This document shows positions 28,216-36,696 of a DNA stretch of 64,000 nucleotides, in pieces. Every line of letters begins with the position of its first letter. The stretch's first letter is position 1. A program made the translations under genes and the position numbers. Origin of the DNA: Sphingomonas turrisvirgatae (GTDB lineage Bacteria; Pseudomonadota; Alphaproteobacteria; Sphingomonadales; Sphingomonadaceae). The notes beneath the pieces were generated by a model. That model ran no database searches and was not told where the DNA came from. It worked only from the letters and a program-made list of their open reading frames with translations. The stretch covers positions 98,260 to 162,259 of the forward strand of contig NZ_MDDS01000075.1 in NCBI RefSeq assembly GCF_001721295.1, in the 5' to 3' direction.

Positions 28216-28817
28216 ACATCGAAACCATCATGCGGACCAGCGCGGTCATACCGGTTCTGGTGATCGACAACGTCGCCACGGCGCGCCCCCTCGCCGAAGC
28301 GCTGGTTGCCGGCGGCCTCAAGGTGCTCGAAGTCACCCTGCGCACGCCCGCCGCGCTCGATGCGATCCGCGAAATGAAGCAGGTAACCGGTGCCATCGTC
28401 GGCGCCGGCACGGTCGTGAACACCGACCAGTTCGCGCAGGTGATGGACGCCGGCGCCGAATTCATCGTCTCGCCCGGCCTCACCGAACGCCTGGGCAGCG
28501 TGATCGTCGAAAGCGGCGTCCCCTTCCTCCCCGGCATCGCGAACGCCGGCGACATCATGCGCGGCTATGACATGGGCTTGCGCCACTTCAAATTCTTCCC
28601 CGCCGAGACCAGCGGCGGCCTCAAATCGCTGAAGGCGCTCGCAGCACCCTTCTACGAAGCGAAATTCTGCCCCACCGGCGGCGTATCACCGACCACCGCC
28701 CTCGACTGGCTCGCCTTCGACCCCGTCCTGTGCGTCGGCGGCAGCTGGGTCACGCCAAAGGGCGCGAGCTACGAGGAAGTCGAGCAGCTGGCGCGCGCGG
28801 CCGCAGCACTCAGGTAA
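28212..28817 (+). CDS. eda: KDPG aldolase
   Basis: The 201-residue class I aldolase splits 2-keto-3-deoxy-6-phosphogluconate to pyruvate and glyceraldehyde-3-phosphate, completing the Entner-Doudoroff route. The Schiff-base lysine is Lys127 in HFKFFPAETSGG. Upstream, VTLRTPAALDAIREMK and VGAGTVVN are typical. GGVSPTTALDWL lies near the phosphate site. It is coupled to glk by ATGA overlap and is the last gene of the operon. Confidence 0.96.
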   Translation: MNIETIMRTSAVIPVLVIDNVATARPLAEALVAGGLKVLEVTLRTPAALDAIREMKQVTGAIVGAGTVVNTDQFAQVMDAGAEFIVSPGLTERLGSVIVESGVPFLPGIANAGDIMRGYDMGLRHFKFFPAETSGGLKSLKALAAPFYEAKFCPTGGVSPTTALDWLAFDPVLCVGGSWVTPKGASYEEVEQLARAAAALR

Positions 28818-28819
28818 GC

Positions 28820-28897
28820 CGGCATCCCGGCGAAAGCCGGGATCTCAGGCGGCTCCATCCCAGCCAGCCGTCATCCCGGCGGAAGCCGGGATCTCAG
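28820..28897. repeat. Two tandem [12 protein letters not shown] repeats
   Basis: Two direct copies begin GCATCCCGGCGAAAGCCGGG (28822 on) and GTCATCCCGGCGGAAGCCGG (28870 on), each followed by GATCTCAGGC. They follow eda directly and may act as its transcript end. Confidence 0.8.
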
Positions 28898-28921
28898 GCC
28901 GCCAACACCCGCCCTCGCCGG

Positions 28922-29214
28922 CTACCCATTGATCCGCTCGAACAGATCAACCCGGGATGGGATGATCTGTTCGACCAACGCGATCTTCCAATCCCGCTTC
29001 CACTCCTTGATCATCTTCTAGCGAGCGATCGCATCGACGATCAGCTCAGCCGGCTCCGCGAACACAAGCGCGTCAGATTGTACCGCTTGCAGAAGTTCGA
29101 TCCCTCGCCCGCGCAATGCTGCGTCACTCGCGCTGCCAGATCGGCGCAGACGCCGGTGTAAAGCACCCCACGCGGCTTGTTGGTCATGATATACACCCAA
29201 CCGCCGCGCGCCAT
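28922..29214 (-). pseudogene. GIY-YIG endonuclease pseudogene
   Basis: From ATG 29214 the minus strand encodes MARGGWVYIMTNKPRGVLY and TGVCADLAARVTQH, the start of a GIY-YIG family protein (GVLYTGV block). The frame is lost near NLTRL. Shifting by one base restores VFAEPAELIVDAIAR, then an in-frame TAG, then KMIKEWKRDWKIALVE and VDLFERING before the stop at 28922. The intact family is about 95 residues, so one frameshift and one nonsense change have inactivated it. IPAFAGMT repeats flank it on both sides. Confidence 0.8.
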
Positions 29215-29240
29215 CCGTCGTCCCTACCGTCGCGCTCGTG

Positions 29241-29329
29241 GCCCGAGATCCCGGCTTTCGCCGGGATGACGGACTCGGCCCTTGTTCGTCATCCCGGCGA
29301 AAGCCGCGATCTCATGCGGCTCCATCCCG
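29241..29329. repeat. Inverted pair of [12 protein letters not shown] repeats
   Basis: A reversed copy (29244-29270, GATCCCGGCTTTCGCCGGGA onward) is followed by a forward copy (29287-29329, GTCATCCCGGCGAAAGCCGC onward), so the pair can fold into a larger hairpin. It lies between the GIY-YIG pseudogene and the end of mltG. Confidence 0.75.
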
Positions 29330-29355
29330 AACACCCAGCGCCGCGAACCAAAACC

Positions 29356-30327
29356 CTACATCTCCCCCCGCGCTCGCCGCAGCGCATACCATTTCTGCAC
29401 ATTGGCATTATGCTGCTCCAGCGTGTCGGCAAAGATATGCCCGCCGCTGCCGTCCGCCACGAAATACAGCGCGTTCGTCTGCTCGGGGTCCAGCACCGCG
29501 TCGATGCTCGCCCGGCCCGGGTTGGCGATCGGCCCGATCGGCAATCCGGCGCTGGCATAGGTATTATACCCGTTCTTCGCCTGAAGTTCCGACCGCAGGA
29601 TGCGGCGCCCCAGCGGCTTGCCCTTGGTCACCGGATAGATCACCGTCGGATCGGCCTGCAGCGGCATCCCGCGCTTCAACCGGTTGGAATAGACGCCCGC
29701 GACCATCCGCCGCTCCTCGGGCTTGCCCGTTTCCTTCTCGACGATCGAGGCAAGGATGATCGCCTCCTCCGGCGTGTTCACCGCGATCCCTGGCTTCCGC
29801 TTCGCCCACGCCGCCGCGAGATATTTCGTCATCGCCGCCTGCATGCTCGCCAGCACCTTCGCCCGCGTGTCGCCGCGCGCATAGGCATAGCTGTCGGGCA
29901 GCACCGATCCCTCTGCCGGCACCGCGACCGACCCGTCCAGGTGCGGCGCGGCCATCAGCCGCTCGTGCACCATGATCGATGGCATCCCTTCGGGCACCAT
30001 GACGAAGCGTTGCAGCGTCTTGCCGCCCTGCATCATCTTGAGCACGTCCGACTGGCTGATCCCCGCCGGAACGCGGTACTCGCCGGCCTGGATCGGCGCA
30101 TCGTCGCCAAAGATGCGCGCCATCCACAGGAAGGTGGTGGCATCGCCGATCGCGCCGGCCTTTTCCATCGCCTGCGCCGCGGCCGACAGCGTCGCACCGG
30201 CCGGCACTTCGACCGTCACATTCGCCTTTGCCGGCCCCGCTCCGCCCCATTGGCTGACCGCCCAGAACGCCGCACCCGCCAGCGCGAGCATGACGAGGAC
30301 ACCGAAGCAGCCGAGTTTACGCACCAC
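29356..30327 (-). CDS. mltG: Endolytic transglycosylase MltG
   Basis: This 323-residue inner-membrane protein has one N-terminal transmembrane helix (about 7-24), a LysM-like region (VTVEVPAGATLSAAAQAM), and the YceG catalytic domain. The catalytic Glu is in ASIVEKETGKPEER (Glu197/199). RMPLQADPTVIY-type RGMPLQADPTVIY and YNTYASAGLPIGPI PN-like segments match. It cuts nascent peptidoglycan strands and helps end glycan synthesis. It lies just downstream of fabF in the same direction, as in many proteobacteria. Confidence 0.94.
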   Translation of the reverse strand: MVRKLGCFGVLVMLALAGAAFWAVSQWGGAGPAKANVTVEVPAGATLSAAAQAMEKAGAIGDATTFLWMARIFGDDAPIQAGEYRVPAGISQSDVLKMMQGGKTLQRFVMVPEGMPSIMVHERLMAAPHLDGSVAVPAEGSVLPDSYAYARGDTRAKVLASMQAAMTKYLAAAWAKRKPGIAVNTPEEAIILASIVEKETGKPEERRMVAGVYSNRLKRGMPLQADPTVIYPVTKGKPLGRRILRSELQAKNGYNTYASAGLPIGPIANPGRASIDAVLDPEQTNALYFVADGSGGHIFADTLEQHNANVQKWYALRRARGEM

Positions 30328-30349
30328 TGCTCCGGCCCTCCCGATCGGG

Positions 30350-31612
30350 TCAGTCGACCGCCTTCATGACCAGCGACGCGTTGGTCCCGCCAAAGCCGAA
30401 CGAATTGTTCAGCACGGCCTTCACCTTCCGCTCCTTGGCGGTGTGCGGCACCAGGTCCACGCCCGCGCAATTCTCGCTCGGATCGTCCAGGTTCAGCGTC
30501 GGCGGCACGATCCCGTCGCGCATCGCCAGGATGCAGAAGATGCTCTCCACCGCGCCCGCGCCGCCCAGCAGGTGGCCGATCGCCGACTTGGTCGAGCTCA
30601 TCGACAGCCCGCCGATCGCGTCGCCGAACAGGCGGCGCACCGCGCCCAGCTCCAACTCGTCGCCCAGCGGGGTCGAGGTGCCGTGCGCGTTGATGTAATC
30701 GATGTCGCTCAGCGCCAGGCCGGACTTCTTCATCGCCATCTGCATCGAACGGAACGCGCCCGACCCTTCCGGATGCGGTGCGGTCACGTGATAGGCGTCG
30801 CCCGACAGGCCATAGCCGACGACCTCGGCATAGATCTTCGCGCCGCGCGCCTTGGCGTGCTCATATTCCTCGAGCACCACGATGCCCGCGCCTTCGCCCA
30901 TGACGAAGCCGTCGCGGCCCTGGTCCCACGGCCGGCTCGCGCGCCACGGTTCGTCGCGGAACCCCGTCGACAACGCGCGCGCCTGACCGAAGCCCGCGAT
31001 GCCGATCGGACAGATCGTGCTTTCCGCGCCGCCCGCCAGCATCACGTCGGCGTCGTCCATCGCGATCATCCGCGCGGCGTCGCCGATCGAATGCGCGCCG
31101 GTCGAGCATGCCGTCACCACCGCGTGGTTCGGCCCCATCAGGCCGTACTTGATCGAAACCTGGCCTGAGATCAGGTTGATGAGGCGCCCGTGGACGAAGT
31201 GCGGCGAAACCCGCTTCGGCCCCTTCTCGGCCAGCACCAGCGATTCGCTCTCGATCCCCGGCAGTCCGCCGATGCCCGATCCGATCGAGCAACCGGCGCG
31301 CAGCCGCTGTTCCTCGGTCATGTCAACGAGGCCCGCGTCCTCGATCGCCTGACCTGCGGCATCGATGCCATAGACGATGAACGGATCGACCTGGCGCTGG
31401 ATCTTGTGATCCACCCGCTTGCCCGCGTCAAAGCCATATTCGTGGTCGGCCGGCTTCACTTCGCAGGCATAGTTGCTCTGGAAATCGGTCGCATCGAATC
31501 GCGTGATCGTACCCGCGCCGGATTTCGACGCGATGATGTTCTTCCACGCGGTTTCGACCTCCGCACCCAGCGGGGTCACGAGGCCAAGGCCAGTCACGAC
31601 GACGCGGCGCAT
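30350..31612 (-). CDS. fabF: 3-oxoacyl-ACP synthase II (FabF)
   Basis: The 420-residue condensing enzyme elongates acyl-ACP in fatty-acid synthesis. The active-site Cys lies in VVTACSTGAHSIGDA, and the two His are in YINAHGTSTPLGD and STKSAIGHLLGGAG. The C-terminal NNSFGFGGTNAS loop is standard. Start ATG 31612 begins MRRVVVTGLGLVTPLG; the longer frame upstream is rejected. It follows acpP with a hairpin between them. Confidence 0.96.
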   Translation of the reverse strand: MRRVVVTGLGLVTPLGAEVETAWKNIIASKSGAGTITRFDATDFQSNYACEVKPADHEYGFDAGKRVDHKIQRQVDPFIVYGIDAAGQAIEDAGLVDMTEEQRLRAGCSIGSGIGGLPGIESESLVLAEKGPKRVSPHFVHGRLINLISGQVSIKYGLMGPNHAVVTACSTGAHSIGDAARMIAMDDADVMLAGGAESTICPIGIAGFGQARALSTGFRDEPWRASRPWDQGRDGFVMGEGAGIVVLEEYEHAKARGAKIYAEVVGYGLSGDAYHVTAPHPEGSGAFRSMQMAMKKSGLALSDIDYINAHGTSTPLGDELELGAVRRLFGDAIGGLSMSSTKSAIGHLLGGAGAVESIFCILAMRDGIVPPTLNLDDPSENCAGVDLVPHTAKERKVKAVLNNSFGFGGTNASLVMKAVD

Positions 31613-31642
31613 ATCTTCTCTCCGAACTCTTCTGCACAACGA

Positions 31643-31679
31643 AACGGCTCCCAACCCCTTTCCGGGACCGGAAGCCGTT
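31643..31679 (-). promoter_or_regulatory. Hairpin in the acpP-fabF gap
   Basis: The outer arms AACGGCT and AGCCGTT (31643-31649 and 31673-31679) enclose, read on the minus strand, an inner TTCCGG-tc-CCGGAA hairpin. The T-tract after it is short, so it may partly terminate or process the transcript and give more acpP than fabF message. Confidence 0.5.
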
Positions 31680-31722
31680 CGTCAAATCCTGCCCAGCCGG
31701 GCCGGCATGGCGGCGAGGCCGC

Positions 31723-31959
31723 TTAGCCCTGATTCTCGTCGATATAGGTGATCGCGTCCTTGACGGTCGTGATCTTCTCGGCGGCATCGTCGGGGATCTC
31801 GACGCCGAATTCCTCTTCGAACGCCATCACCAGCTCGACGATGTCGAGGCTGTCCGCGCCCAGGTCGTCGATGAAGCTCGCGTCCTCGGTCACCTTCTCG
31901 GCTTCGACGCCGAGATGCTCGACGACGATCTTCTTCACGCGATCGGCGGTCTCGCTCAT
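31723..31959 (-). CDS. acpP: Acyl carrier protein
   Basis: The 78-residue acidic protein carries growing acyl chains on 4'-phosphopantetheine attached to Ser37 in [18 protein letters not shown]. Sequence and length are textbook. It lies between fabG and fabF. Transcription is leftward. Confidence 0.98.
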   Translation of the reverse strand: MSETADRVKKIVVEHLGVEAEKVTEDASFIDDLGADSLDIVELVMAFEEEFGVEIPDDAAEKITTVKDAITYIDENQG

Positions 31960-32045
31960 ACCCTGTTCCTTCTAGATTGAGACGTTTTTGGAATTTCCTG
32001 AACGCAGGTAGAACGGCAATCGGCCCTGCGCAAGAGGCGGAATCC

Positions 32046-32172
32046 CCCTCTCCCATCGGGAGAGGGGAGGGACCCGCTCGCGCAGCGAGTGGGAGGGGTG
32101 AGGGCGACCGGCCTCTCGATCACCCTCACCCTTCCGCGCCTGCGGCGCTTCCTCCCTCTCCCACAGGGAGAA
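32046..32172. repeat. Inverted pair of CCCTCTCCC-family repeats
   Basis: A forward copy (32046-32106, starts CCCTCTCCCATCGGGAGAGG) and a reversed copy (32120-32172, ends CCCTCTCCCACAGGGAGAAG) fill most of the gap between acpP and fabG. Together they could form a long cruciform. Confidence 0.75.
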
Positions 32173-32181
32173 GAAATTCGC

Positions 32182-32919
32182 TCAGATCATGGCCATCCCG
32201 CCGTTCACGTGCAGCGTTTGTCCGGTGACATAGCCTGCTTCCTTGCTGGCCAGATACACCACCGCCGCCCCAATATCCTCGCCCGACCCCAGATCGCCGG
32301 CCGGAATCTTGGTGAGCAACGCGGTCTTCTGCGCCTCGGGCAGCACGTCGGTCATGGCCGACCGGATAAAGCCCGGCGCGACGCAGTTCACCGTGATGTT
32401 GCGGCTCGCCAGCTCTTGCGCCAGCGCCTTCGACATGCCGACCAGCCCTGCCTTGGACGCGGCATAATTGGCCTGCCCCGGATTGCCGGTCGCGCCGACG
32501 ACCGAGGTGATCGAGACGATCCGGCCATAGCGCGCCTTCATCATCGGCTTGGCGGCCGCGCGGATCAGGCGGAACGCGGCCTCCAGGTTCACGCGGATCA
32601 CCTGATCCCACTCCTCGTCCTTCATCCGCATGGCAAGGTTGTCGCGCGTCACGCCGGCATTGTTGACCAGGATGTCGATCTTCCCCAGCGCTTCCACGGC
32701 CGAAGGCACCAGCGCATCGACCGCCGCCCCGTCTGACAGGTTGCAGGCAAGCGCGACATGCTCCCCGCCCAGTTCCGCGCGAAACGCCTCCAGCTTCTCG
32801 GCATTCGATCCCGAAACCGCCAGCCGAGCCCCCTGCCCTGCCAGCGCCTTCGCAATCGAGGACCCAATCCCCCCCGAAGCCCCCGTCACCAGCGCGGTCA
32901 TGCCTGTAAGGTCGAACAT
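32182..32919 (-). CDS. fabG: 3-oxoacyl-ACP reductase FabG
   Basis: This 245-residue short-chain dehydrogenase reduces 3-oxoacyl-ACP with NADPH. The cofactor motif is TGASGGIG, then NNAGVTRDNL, and the active-site triad includes Ser in VSITSVVG and Tyr/Lys in QANYAASKAG. The C-terminal GQTLHVNGGMAMI is typical. It is part of the leftward fabD-fabG-acpP-fabF cluster; a repeat element carrying a GxxExxY gene separates it from fabD. Confidence 0.96.
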   Translation of the reverse strand: MFDLTGMTALVTGASGGIGSSIAKALAGQGARLAVSGSNAEKLEAFRAELGGEHVALACNLSDGAAVDALVPSAVEALGKIDILVNNAGVTRDNLAMRMKDEEWDQVIRVNLEAAFRLIRAAAKPMMKARYGRIVSITSVVGATGNPGQANYAASKAGLVGMSKALAQELASRNITVNCVAPGFIRSAMTDVLPEAQKTALLTKIPAGDLGSGEDIGAAVVYLASKEAGYVTGQTLHVNGGMAMI

Positions 32920-32947
32920 TGAAACACTCCGAAATAGAGAAAGAAGA

Positions 32948-33396
32948 AAATGGTTCGCGCAAAGGCGCTAAGACGCAAAGCCGTTGTGGCTGTTGATGAC
33001 GCGGCGCACGCCTTCCTTCAGGGTTTCGCCGCCGAAATTAACGAGCAGCCCAAGGGGCTGCTCCATCAGACGCAGATAGGTCAACAGCTGCTTGACGTGA
33101 ACGCCGCCCACTCGCTCGACCGACTTGATCTCGACGATCAATCCGGGTCCAACAATCAGATCTACCTTGAAAGCTCCGTCGAACTGCATGCCGTTGAAGG
33201 TAAAGTCGATCGGCTGTTGCCGAATGACAGAATGGCCACGGCGACGCAGTTCGGCGGCGAGCACCGCTTCGTAGACGCTCTCAAGCAGACCCGGCCCAAG
33301 TTGCCGATGCAGCAAAAGCGCTGCATCGATGACATCGGCCGCCGCTGCCTCAAGCTCGTCCATCTTCGCGCCTTTGCGCCTTTGCGTGAACCATTT
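32948..33396. mobile_element. Inverted-repeat unit carrying a GxxExxY gene
   Basis: Terminal inverted repeats at 32948-32980 (AAATGGTTCGCGCAAAGGCG then CTAAGACGCAAAG) and 33364-33396 (reverse complement AAATGGTTCACGCAAAGGCG then CAAAGGCGCGAAG) bracket a single gene whose start codon abuts the right repeat and whose stop lies inside the left one. The unit interrupts the fab cluster. The same repeat ends bound a gene-less unit at 18721-18963. No transposase is present, so movement, if any, would need help. Confidence 0.65.
32968..33363 (-). CDS. GxxExxY family protein
   Basis: The 131-residue protein shows the name-giving motif in HRQLGPGLLESVYEAVL, followed by the nuclease-like core FKVDLIVGPGLIVEIKSVERV (D...E-x-K), which suggests a PD-(D/E)XK-type fold. 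Its molecular function is unknown. It lies exactly between inverted repeats of a family also present elsewhere in this window. Its last residues (HNGFAS) are encoded by the repeat itself. Confidence 0.85.
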   Translation of the reverse strand: MDELEAAAADVIDAALLLHRQLGPGLLESVYEAVLAAELRRRGHSVIRQQPIDFTFNGMQFDGAFKVDLIVGPGLIVEIKSVERVGGVHVKQLLTYLRLMEQPLGLLVNFGGETLKEGVRRVINSHNGFAS

Positions 33397-33407
33397 ACCT
33401 TCGCTTT

Positions 33408-34343
33408 CTATAGCGCCTTCTCCAGCGCCTCGATGTCATCCATCGTCACCACGCTCGTCACGCCCGCGTCCGGCGCGATGCGCTTGACCATCGCGCCCAG
33501 CACCTTGCCGCCCAGTTCGACGAACTCGCCCACGCCTGCCTCGAACATCGCACTCACCGACTCGCGCCACCGCACCATGCCCGTGACCTGCTCGACCAGC
33601 AGCGTGCGGATCGTGTCGGGATCGCTCACCGGCGCCGCCGTCACATTGGCATATACCGGCACCAGCGGCGCGCGCAGCGCCACATCCGCCAGCGCGGCCT
33701 CCATCGCCTCCGCCGCCGGCTGCATCAGCGGGCAGTGGAACGGCGCCGACACCGGCAGCAGCACCGCACGCTTGGCGCCATGGTCCTTGGCCAGCCCGAC
33801 CGCACGATCGATCGCCGCCTTCGCGCCCGAAATCACAACCTGTGATGGATCGTTGTCGTTCGCGACCGAACACACCTCGCCCTCCGCCGCCGCGTCGGCA
33901 ATTGCCTGCGCCTTGGTGAGGTCCGCGCCCAACAGCGCGGCCATCGCGCCCTCGCCCACCGGCACCGCCGCCTGCATCGCCTGCCCGCGCAGCTTCAACA
34001 GCCGCGCCGTGGTCGACAGGTCCAGCGCCCCCGCCGCGCACAAGGCGGTATACTCGCCCAGCGAATGCCCGGCGACGAAGTCCGCCTTGTCCGCCAGCCG
34101 CACGCCGCCTTCCTGCTCCAGCACGCGCAGCACCGCGATGGCGTGCGCCATGATCGCCGGTTGCGCATTCTCGGTCAGCAACAGCTGATCCTCCGGCCCC
34201 TCGCTCATCAGCTTGAACAGGTTCTGGCCCAGCGCTTCGTCCACTTCCTGGAACACCTCGCGCGCCGTCGCGCTCGCCTGGCTCAGGGTCAGGCCCATGC
34301 CGACCGACTGGCTCCCCTGCCCTGGAAAGATGAATGCACGCAT
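33408..34343 (-). CDS. fabD: Malonyl-CoA:ACP transacylase
   Basis: The 311-residue enzyme loads malonate onto acyl carrier protein. It begins MRAFIFPGQGSQSVGMG and has the nucleophile Ser in VAGHSLGEYTALCAAGALD. Later, VSAPFHCPLMQPA contains the active-site His. ATG 34343 is chosen because the family starts there, not at the longer frame upstream. It is the first gene of the leftward fab cluster. Confidence 0.96.
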   Translation of the reverse strand: MRAFIFPGQGSQSVGMGLTLSQASATAREVFQEVDEALGQNLFKLMSEGPEDQLLLTENAQPAIMAHAIAVLRVLEQEGGVRLADKADFVAGHSLGEYTALCAAGALDLSTTARLLKLRGQAMQAAVPVGEGAMAALLGADLTKAQAIADAAAEGEVCSVANDNDPSQVVISGAKAAIDRAVGLAKDHGAKRAVLLPVSAPFHCPLMQPAAEAMEAALADVALRAPLVPVYANVTAAPVSDPDTIRTLLVEQVTGMVRWRESVSAMFEAGVGEFVELGGKVLGAMVKRIAPDAGVTSVVTMDDIEALEKAL

Positions 34344-34535
34344 GAACTCGGCTCCCGTGAAATCAGGCAGCCGCACTAGGACCGGGATTTGCCGCTCGCA
34401 AGCTGAACGAAGCTGAACGGCTTGCGACAAAGCGCGACCATTCTGCCGTATCGTTGGGAAACCTTCGCGACACCCCGCCCCCAAATTGCACTCGTCGCCC
34501 AGTCACAGGGCAGCAGTTCAACGAGGAGACAGTCC

Positions 34536-34904
34536 ATGAAGAAGTTCATCGCAGCCGCGCTCGCCACCACGCTGGTCGCCAGCCCGATCCTGGCCGCAGC
34601 CCCCGCCGCGGCGGCTCAGCGCCACACCACCACGGTGGTCAAGCACAAGCCGAACGGCCGCACGGTCATCAAGCAGAAGACGGTCCGGCAGACCCCGGTT
34701 CGCTATCAGCATCGCAACTGGAAGCGCGGTGAGCGTTTCGACAGCCGCTATGCCCGCAACTACCGGCAGATCGACTACCGCCAGTATCGCGGGCTCAAGG
34801 CTCCGCCGCGTGGCTACCGCTACGTCCAGTCGGGCAATGATGCGGTGCTGGTCGGCATCACCAGCGGCATCATCGCGGCAGTCCTCGCCAACGTGATCCG
34901 CTAA
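34536..34904 (+). CDS. RcnB-family periplasmic protein
   Basis: The 122-residue product begins with a signal peptide (MKKFIAAALATTLVASPILAAAPAAAAQ), then a basic, Arg/Tyr-rich region (HRNWKRGERFDSRYARNYRQ, YRGLKAPPRGYRYVQSG) and a C-terminal hydrophobic helix GITSGIIAAVLANVIR. This matches RcnB/YohN-like proteins, some of which affect nickel/cobalt homeostasis. GAGGAG precedes ATG 34536. A strong hairpin follows. The metal role is family knowledge only. Confidence 0.82.
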   Translation: MKKFIAAALATTLVASPILAAAPAAAAQRHTTTVVKHKPNGRTVIKQKTVRQTPVRYQHRNWKRGERFDSRYARNYRQIDYRQYRGLKAPPRGYRYVQSGNDAVLVGITSGIIAAVLANVIR

Positions 34905-34926
34905 GCCTTCCAGAGGCTTCCTCCGG

Positions 34927-34952
34927 GCGGCGGCGCAGCGATGCGCCGCCGC
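34927..34952 (+). terminator. Terminator-like hairpin after the RcnB-like gene
   Basis: The arms GCGGCGGCGC (34927-34936) and GCGCCGCCGC (34943-34952) are perfect with loop AGCGAT. The following T-tract is weak (TTGCCTTTC). Confidence 0.6.
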
Positions 34953-35092
34953 TTGCCTTTCGGGTCGATCCCGCGTAATGGCCCCCGCTTCGCGACAGGT
35001 CCGCCTGCCGCGATCAAGTGCATGAACGACAGCCGGAGGGGCGTCTCGCATGGTGCGGGCGTCAGCGATCGGCCAACAGTGAGAAAAGACGC

Positions 35093-35500
35093 ATGGCTCT
35101 GTACGAGCATGTGTTCCTTGCGCGCCAGGACCTGGCACAGGCGCAAGTGGACACGCTGGCGGAAACCGCCACCAAGATCGTCGAGGACAACAATGGCAAG
35201 GTCGTGAAGACCGAAACCTGGGGTCTTCGTTCGCTCGCCTACAAGATCGCGAAGAACCGCAAGGCGCACTACGTCATGCTCGAAATCGATGCGCCCGCCG
35301 GCGTCGTCGCCGAGCTGGAGCGTCAGACGCAGATCAACGAAGACGTGATCCGCTACATGACCGTCCGTGTCGACGCGCTCGAGCAGGGCCCGACCGTGAT
35401 GATGCGCAAGGGTGCAGAGCGTGAGCGTGGCCGTGGCCCGCGTCGCGACCGCGAAGAAGGTGGCAACACCAGCACCGGCTTCGGCGCGCAGGGCGAGTAA
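35093..35500 (+). CDS. rpsF: 30S ribosomal protein S6
   Basis: The 135-residue protein begins [16 protein letters not shown] and has [21 protein letters not shown] and the C-terminal charged tail [16 protein letters not shown], as in alphaproteobacterial S6. It is the first of rpsF-rpsR-rplI. The in-frame region upstream of ATG 35093 is not part of the gene. Confidence 0.97.
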   Translation: MALYEHVFLARQDLAQAQVDTLAETATKIVEDNNGKVVKTETWGLRSLAYKIAKNRKAHYVMLEIDAPAGVVAELERQTQINEDVIRYMTVRVDALEQGPTVMMRKGAERERGRGPRRDREEGGNTSTGFGAQGE

Positions 35501-35512
35501 GGAGAAAGTATC

Positions 35513-35737
35513 ATGGCACGACCCTTTTTCCGCCGCCGCAAGAGCTGCCCCTTCTCCGCGAAGGACGCGCCCCGGATCGATTACAAGGACGTTCGTCTGC
35601 TTCAGGGCTTCGTGTCCGAACGCGGCAAGATCGTCCCGTCGCGCATCACCTCGGTGAGCGCCAAGAAGCAGCGCGAGCTGGCCGTCGCCATCAAGCGCGC
35701 CCGTCACCTGGGCCTGCTGCCCTTCATCGTTAAGTAA
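35513..35737 (+). CDS. rpsR: 30S ribosomal protein S18
   Basis: The 74-residue basic protein ([20 protein letters not shown], then [21 protein letters not shown]) is standard S18, which pairs with S6 on the 30S platform. AGGAG lies seven bases before ATG. It is twelve bases after rpsF. Confidence 0.98.
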   Translation: MARPFFRRRKSCPFSAKDAPRIDYKDVRLLQGFVSERGKIVPSRITSVSAKKQRELAVAIKRARHLGLLPFIVK

Positions 35738-35749
35738 GGAGCGGAACCC

Positions 35750-36349
35750 ATGGAAGTCATTCTGCTCGAACGGGTCGAAAAGCTCGGCCATATCGGCGAC
35801 GTGGTGCGTGTGAAGGACGGCTTTGCCCGTAACTTCCTGCTGCCGAACAAGAAGGCGCTTCGTTCGAACGAAGCCAACCGCAAGGTCTTCGAAGCGAACA
35901 AGGAACGCCTGGTCGCCGAGAACGCCGCCAAGCGCGCGGACGCCGAGAAGGAGTCGAAGGGCCTTGACGGCGTTTCGGTCACCCTGATCCGTCAGGCGTC
36001 GAACACCGGCCAGCTGTACGGCTCGGTCGCGGTGCGCGATGTCGTCGAAGCGCTCAACGCCGATGGCCACAAGGTCAACAAGGCGCAGGTCGTCCTCGAC
36101 AAGCCGATCAAGGCGATCGGCCTCTACGAAGTTCGCGTCGCGCTCCACGCCGAAGTCGCCGTGACCGTCAAGGTCAACGTCGCACGCTCGCCGGAAGAGG
36201 CCGAGATGCAGGCGCAGGGCGTCAACGTGATGGAGGCGATGTTCGAAAAGGACGAAGCCGGCTTCACCGAGGATTACGATCCCAATGCCGAACCGGGTGC
36301 CAGCGCGGAAGTCCGCGACGAACCCGCCCAGGACGAAGCGCAGGGCTAA
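35750..36349 (+). CDS. rplI: 50S ribosomal protein L9
   Basis: The 199-residue protein starts MEVILLERVEKLGHIGDVVRVKDGFARNFLLP, the L9 N-terminal domain signature, followed by the long helix and a C-terminal domain. The acidic tail after about residue 150 is longer than in E. coli, as usual for alphaproteobacteria. It ends the ribosomal operon, followed by a terminator. Confidence 0.97.
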   Translation: MEVILLERVEKLGHIGDVVRVKDGFARNFLLPNKKALRSNEANRKVFEANKERLVAENAAKRADAEKESKGLDGVSVTLIRQASNTGQLYGSVAVRDVVEALNADGHKVNKAQVVLDKPIKAIGLYEVRVALHAEVAVTVKVNVARSPEEAEMQAQGVNVMEAMFEKDEAGFTEDYDPNAEPGASAEVRDEPAQDEAQG

Positions 36350-36377
36350 ACCCCTACGCCGTTCCGGCAACCAGAAC

Positions 36378-36410
36378 AGGCCGCCCCGGGCAACCGCGGG
36401 CGGCCTTTTC
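36378..36410 (+). terminator. Rho-independent terminator after rplI
   Basis: AGGCCGCCC (36378-36386) pairs with GGGCGGCCT (36398-36406), followed by TTTT. It lies 29 bases after the rplI stop. Bases 36411-36639 show nothing recognisable. Confidence 0.85.
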
Positions 36411-36639
36411 TATGCCGCCCTGCCACGGTGGCGACATTGCGCAGCCTGACGAAAGGCGCCGGCCCCGCGGGATCACGGACGGCATCGCGCGTCGTCGGCC
36501 CGACCCGGCCTCGACCCGCTCCCCGCCCTTCATCCGTCACCCCGCCCTTGTACCGGGGTCCACCGAGCGGCGAGCAATGCCAGCGACGTTCACCGGGCGA
36601 ACGCGCAAGCCATCGCCATCCCCTCGCATCCGCCACAAG

Positions 36640-36673
36640 AAAAGGCCGCCCGGATCGCGCCGGACGGCCTTTC
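36640..36673 (-). terminator. Bidirectional-type terminator next to a small ORF
   Basis: AAAGGCCGCCCGG (36641-36653) pairs with CCGGACGGCCTTT (36660-36672) with one mismatch; A/T runs on both sides allow use from either strand. Because rplI already has a terminator, this one most likely serves the leftward 25-codon ORF that ends at 36697. Confidence 0.7.
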
Positions 36674-36696
36674 ATCCCTCGCGAAGGGGGATCGAT

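Noticed and set aside
27146..29329. Regular repeats after edd and eda as a CRISPR array
   Set aside because: Spacing is irregular, the copies are palindromic and vary in orientation, and no cas genes are near.
34344..34484. Longer N-terminus for FabD
   Set aside because: The family begins MRAFIFPGQGSQ at 34343; the extension has no homologous character.
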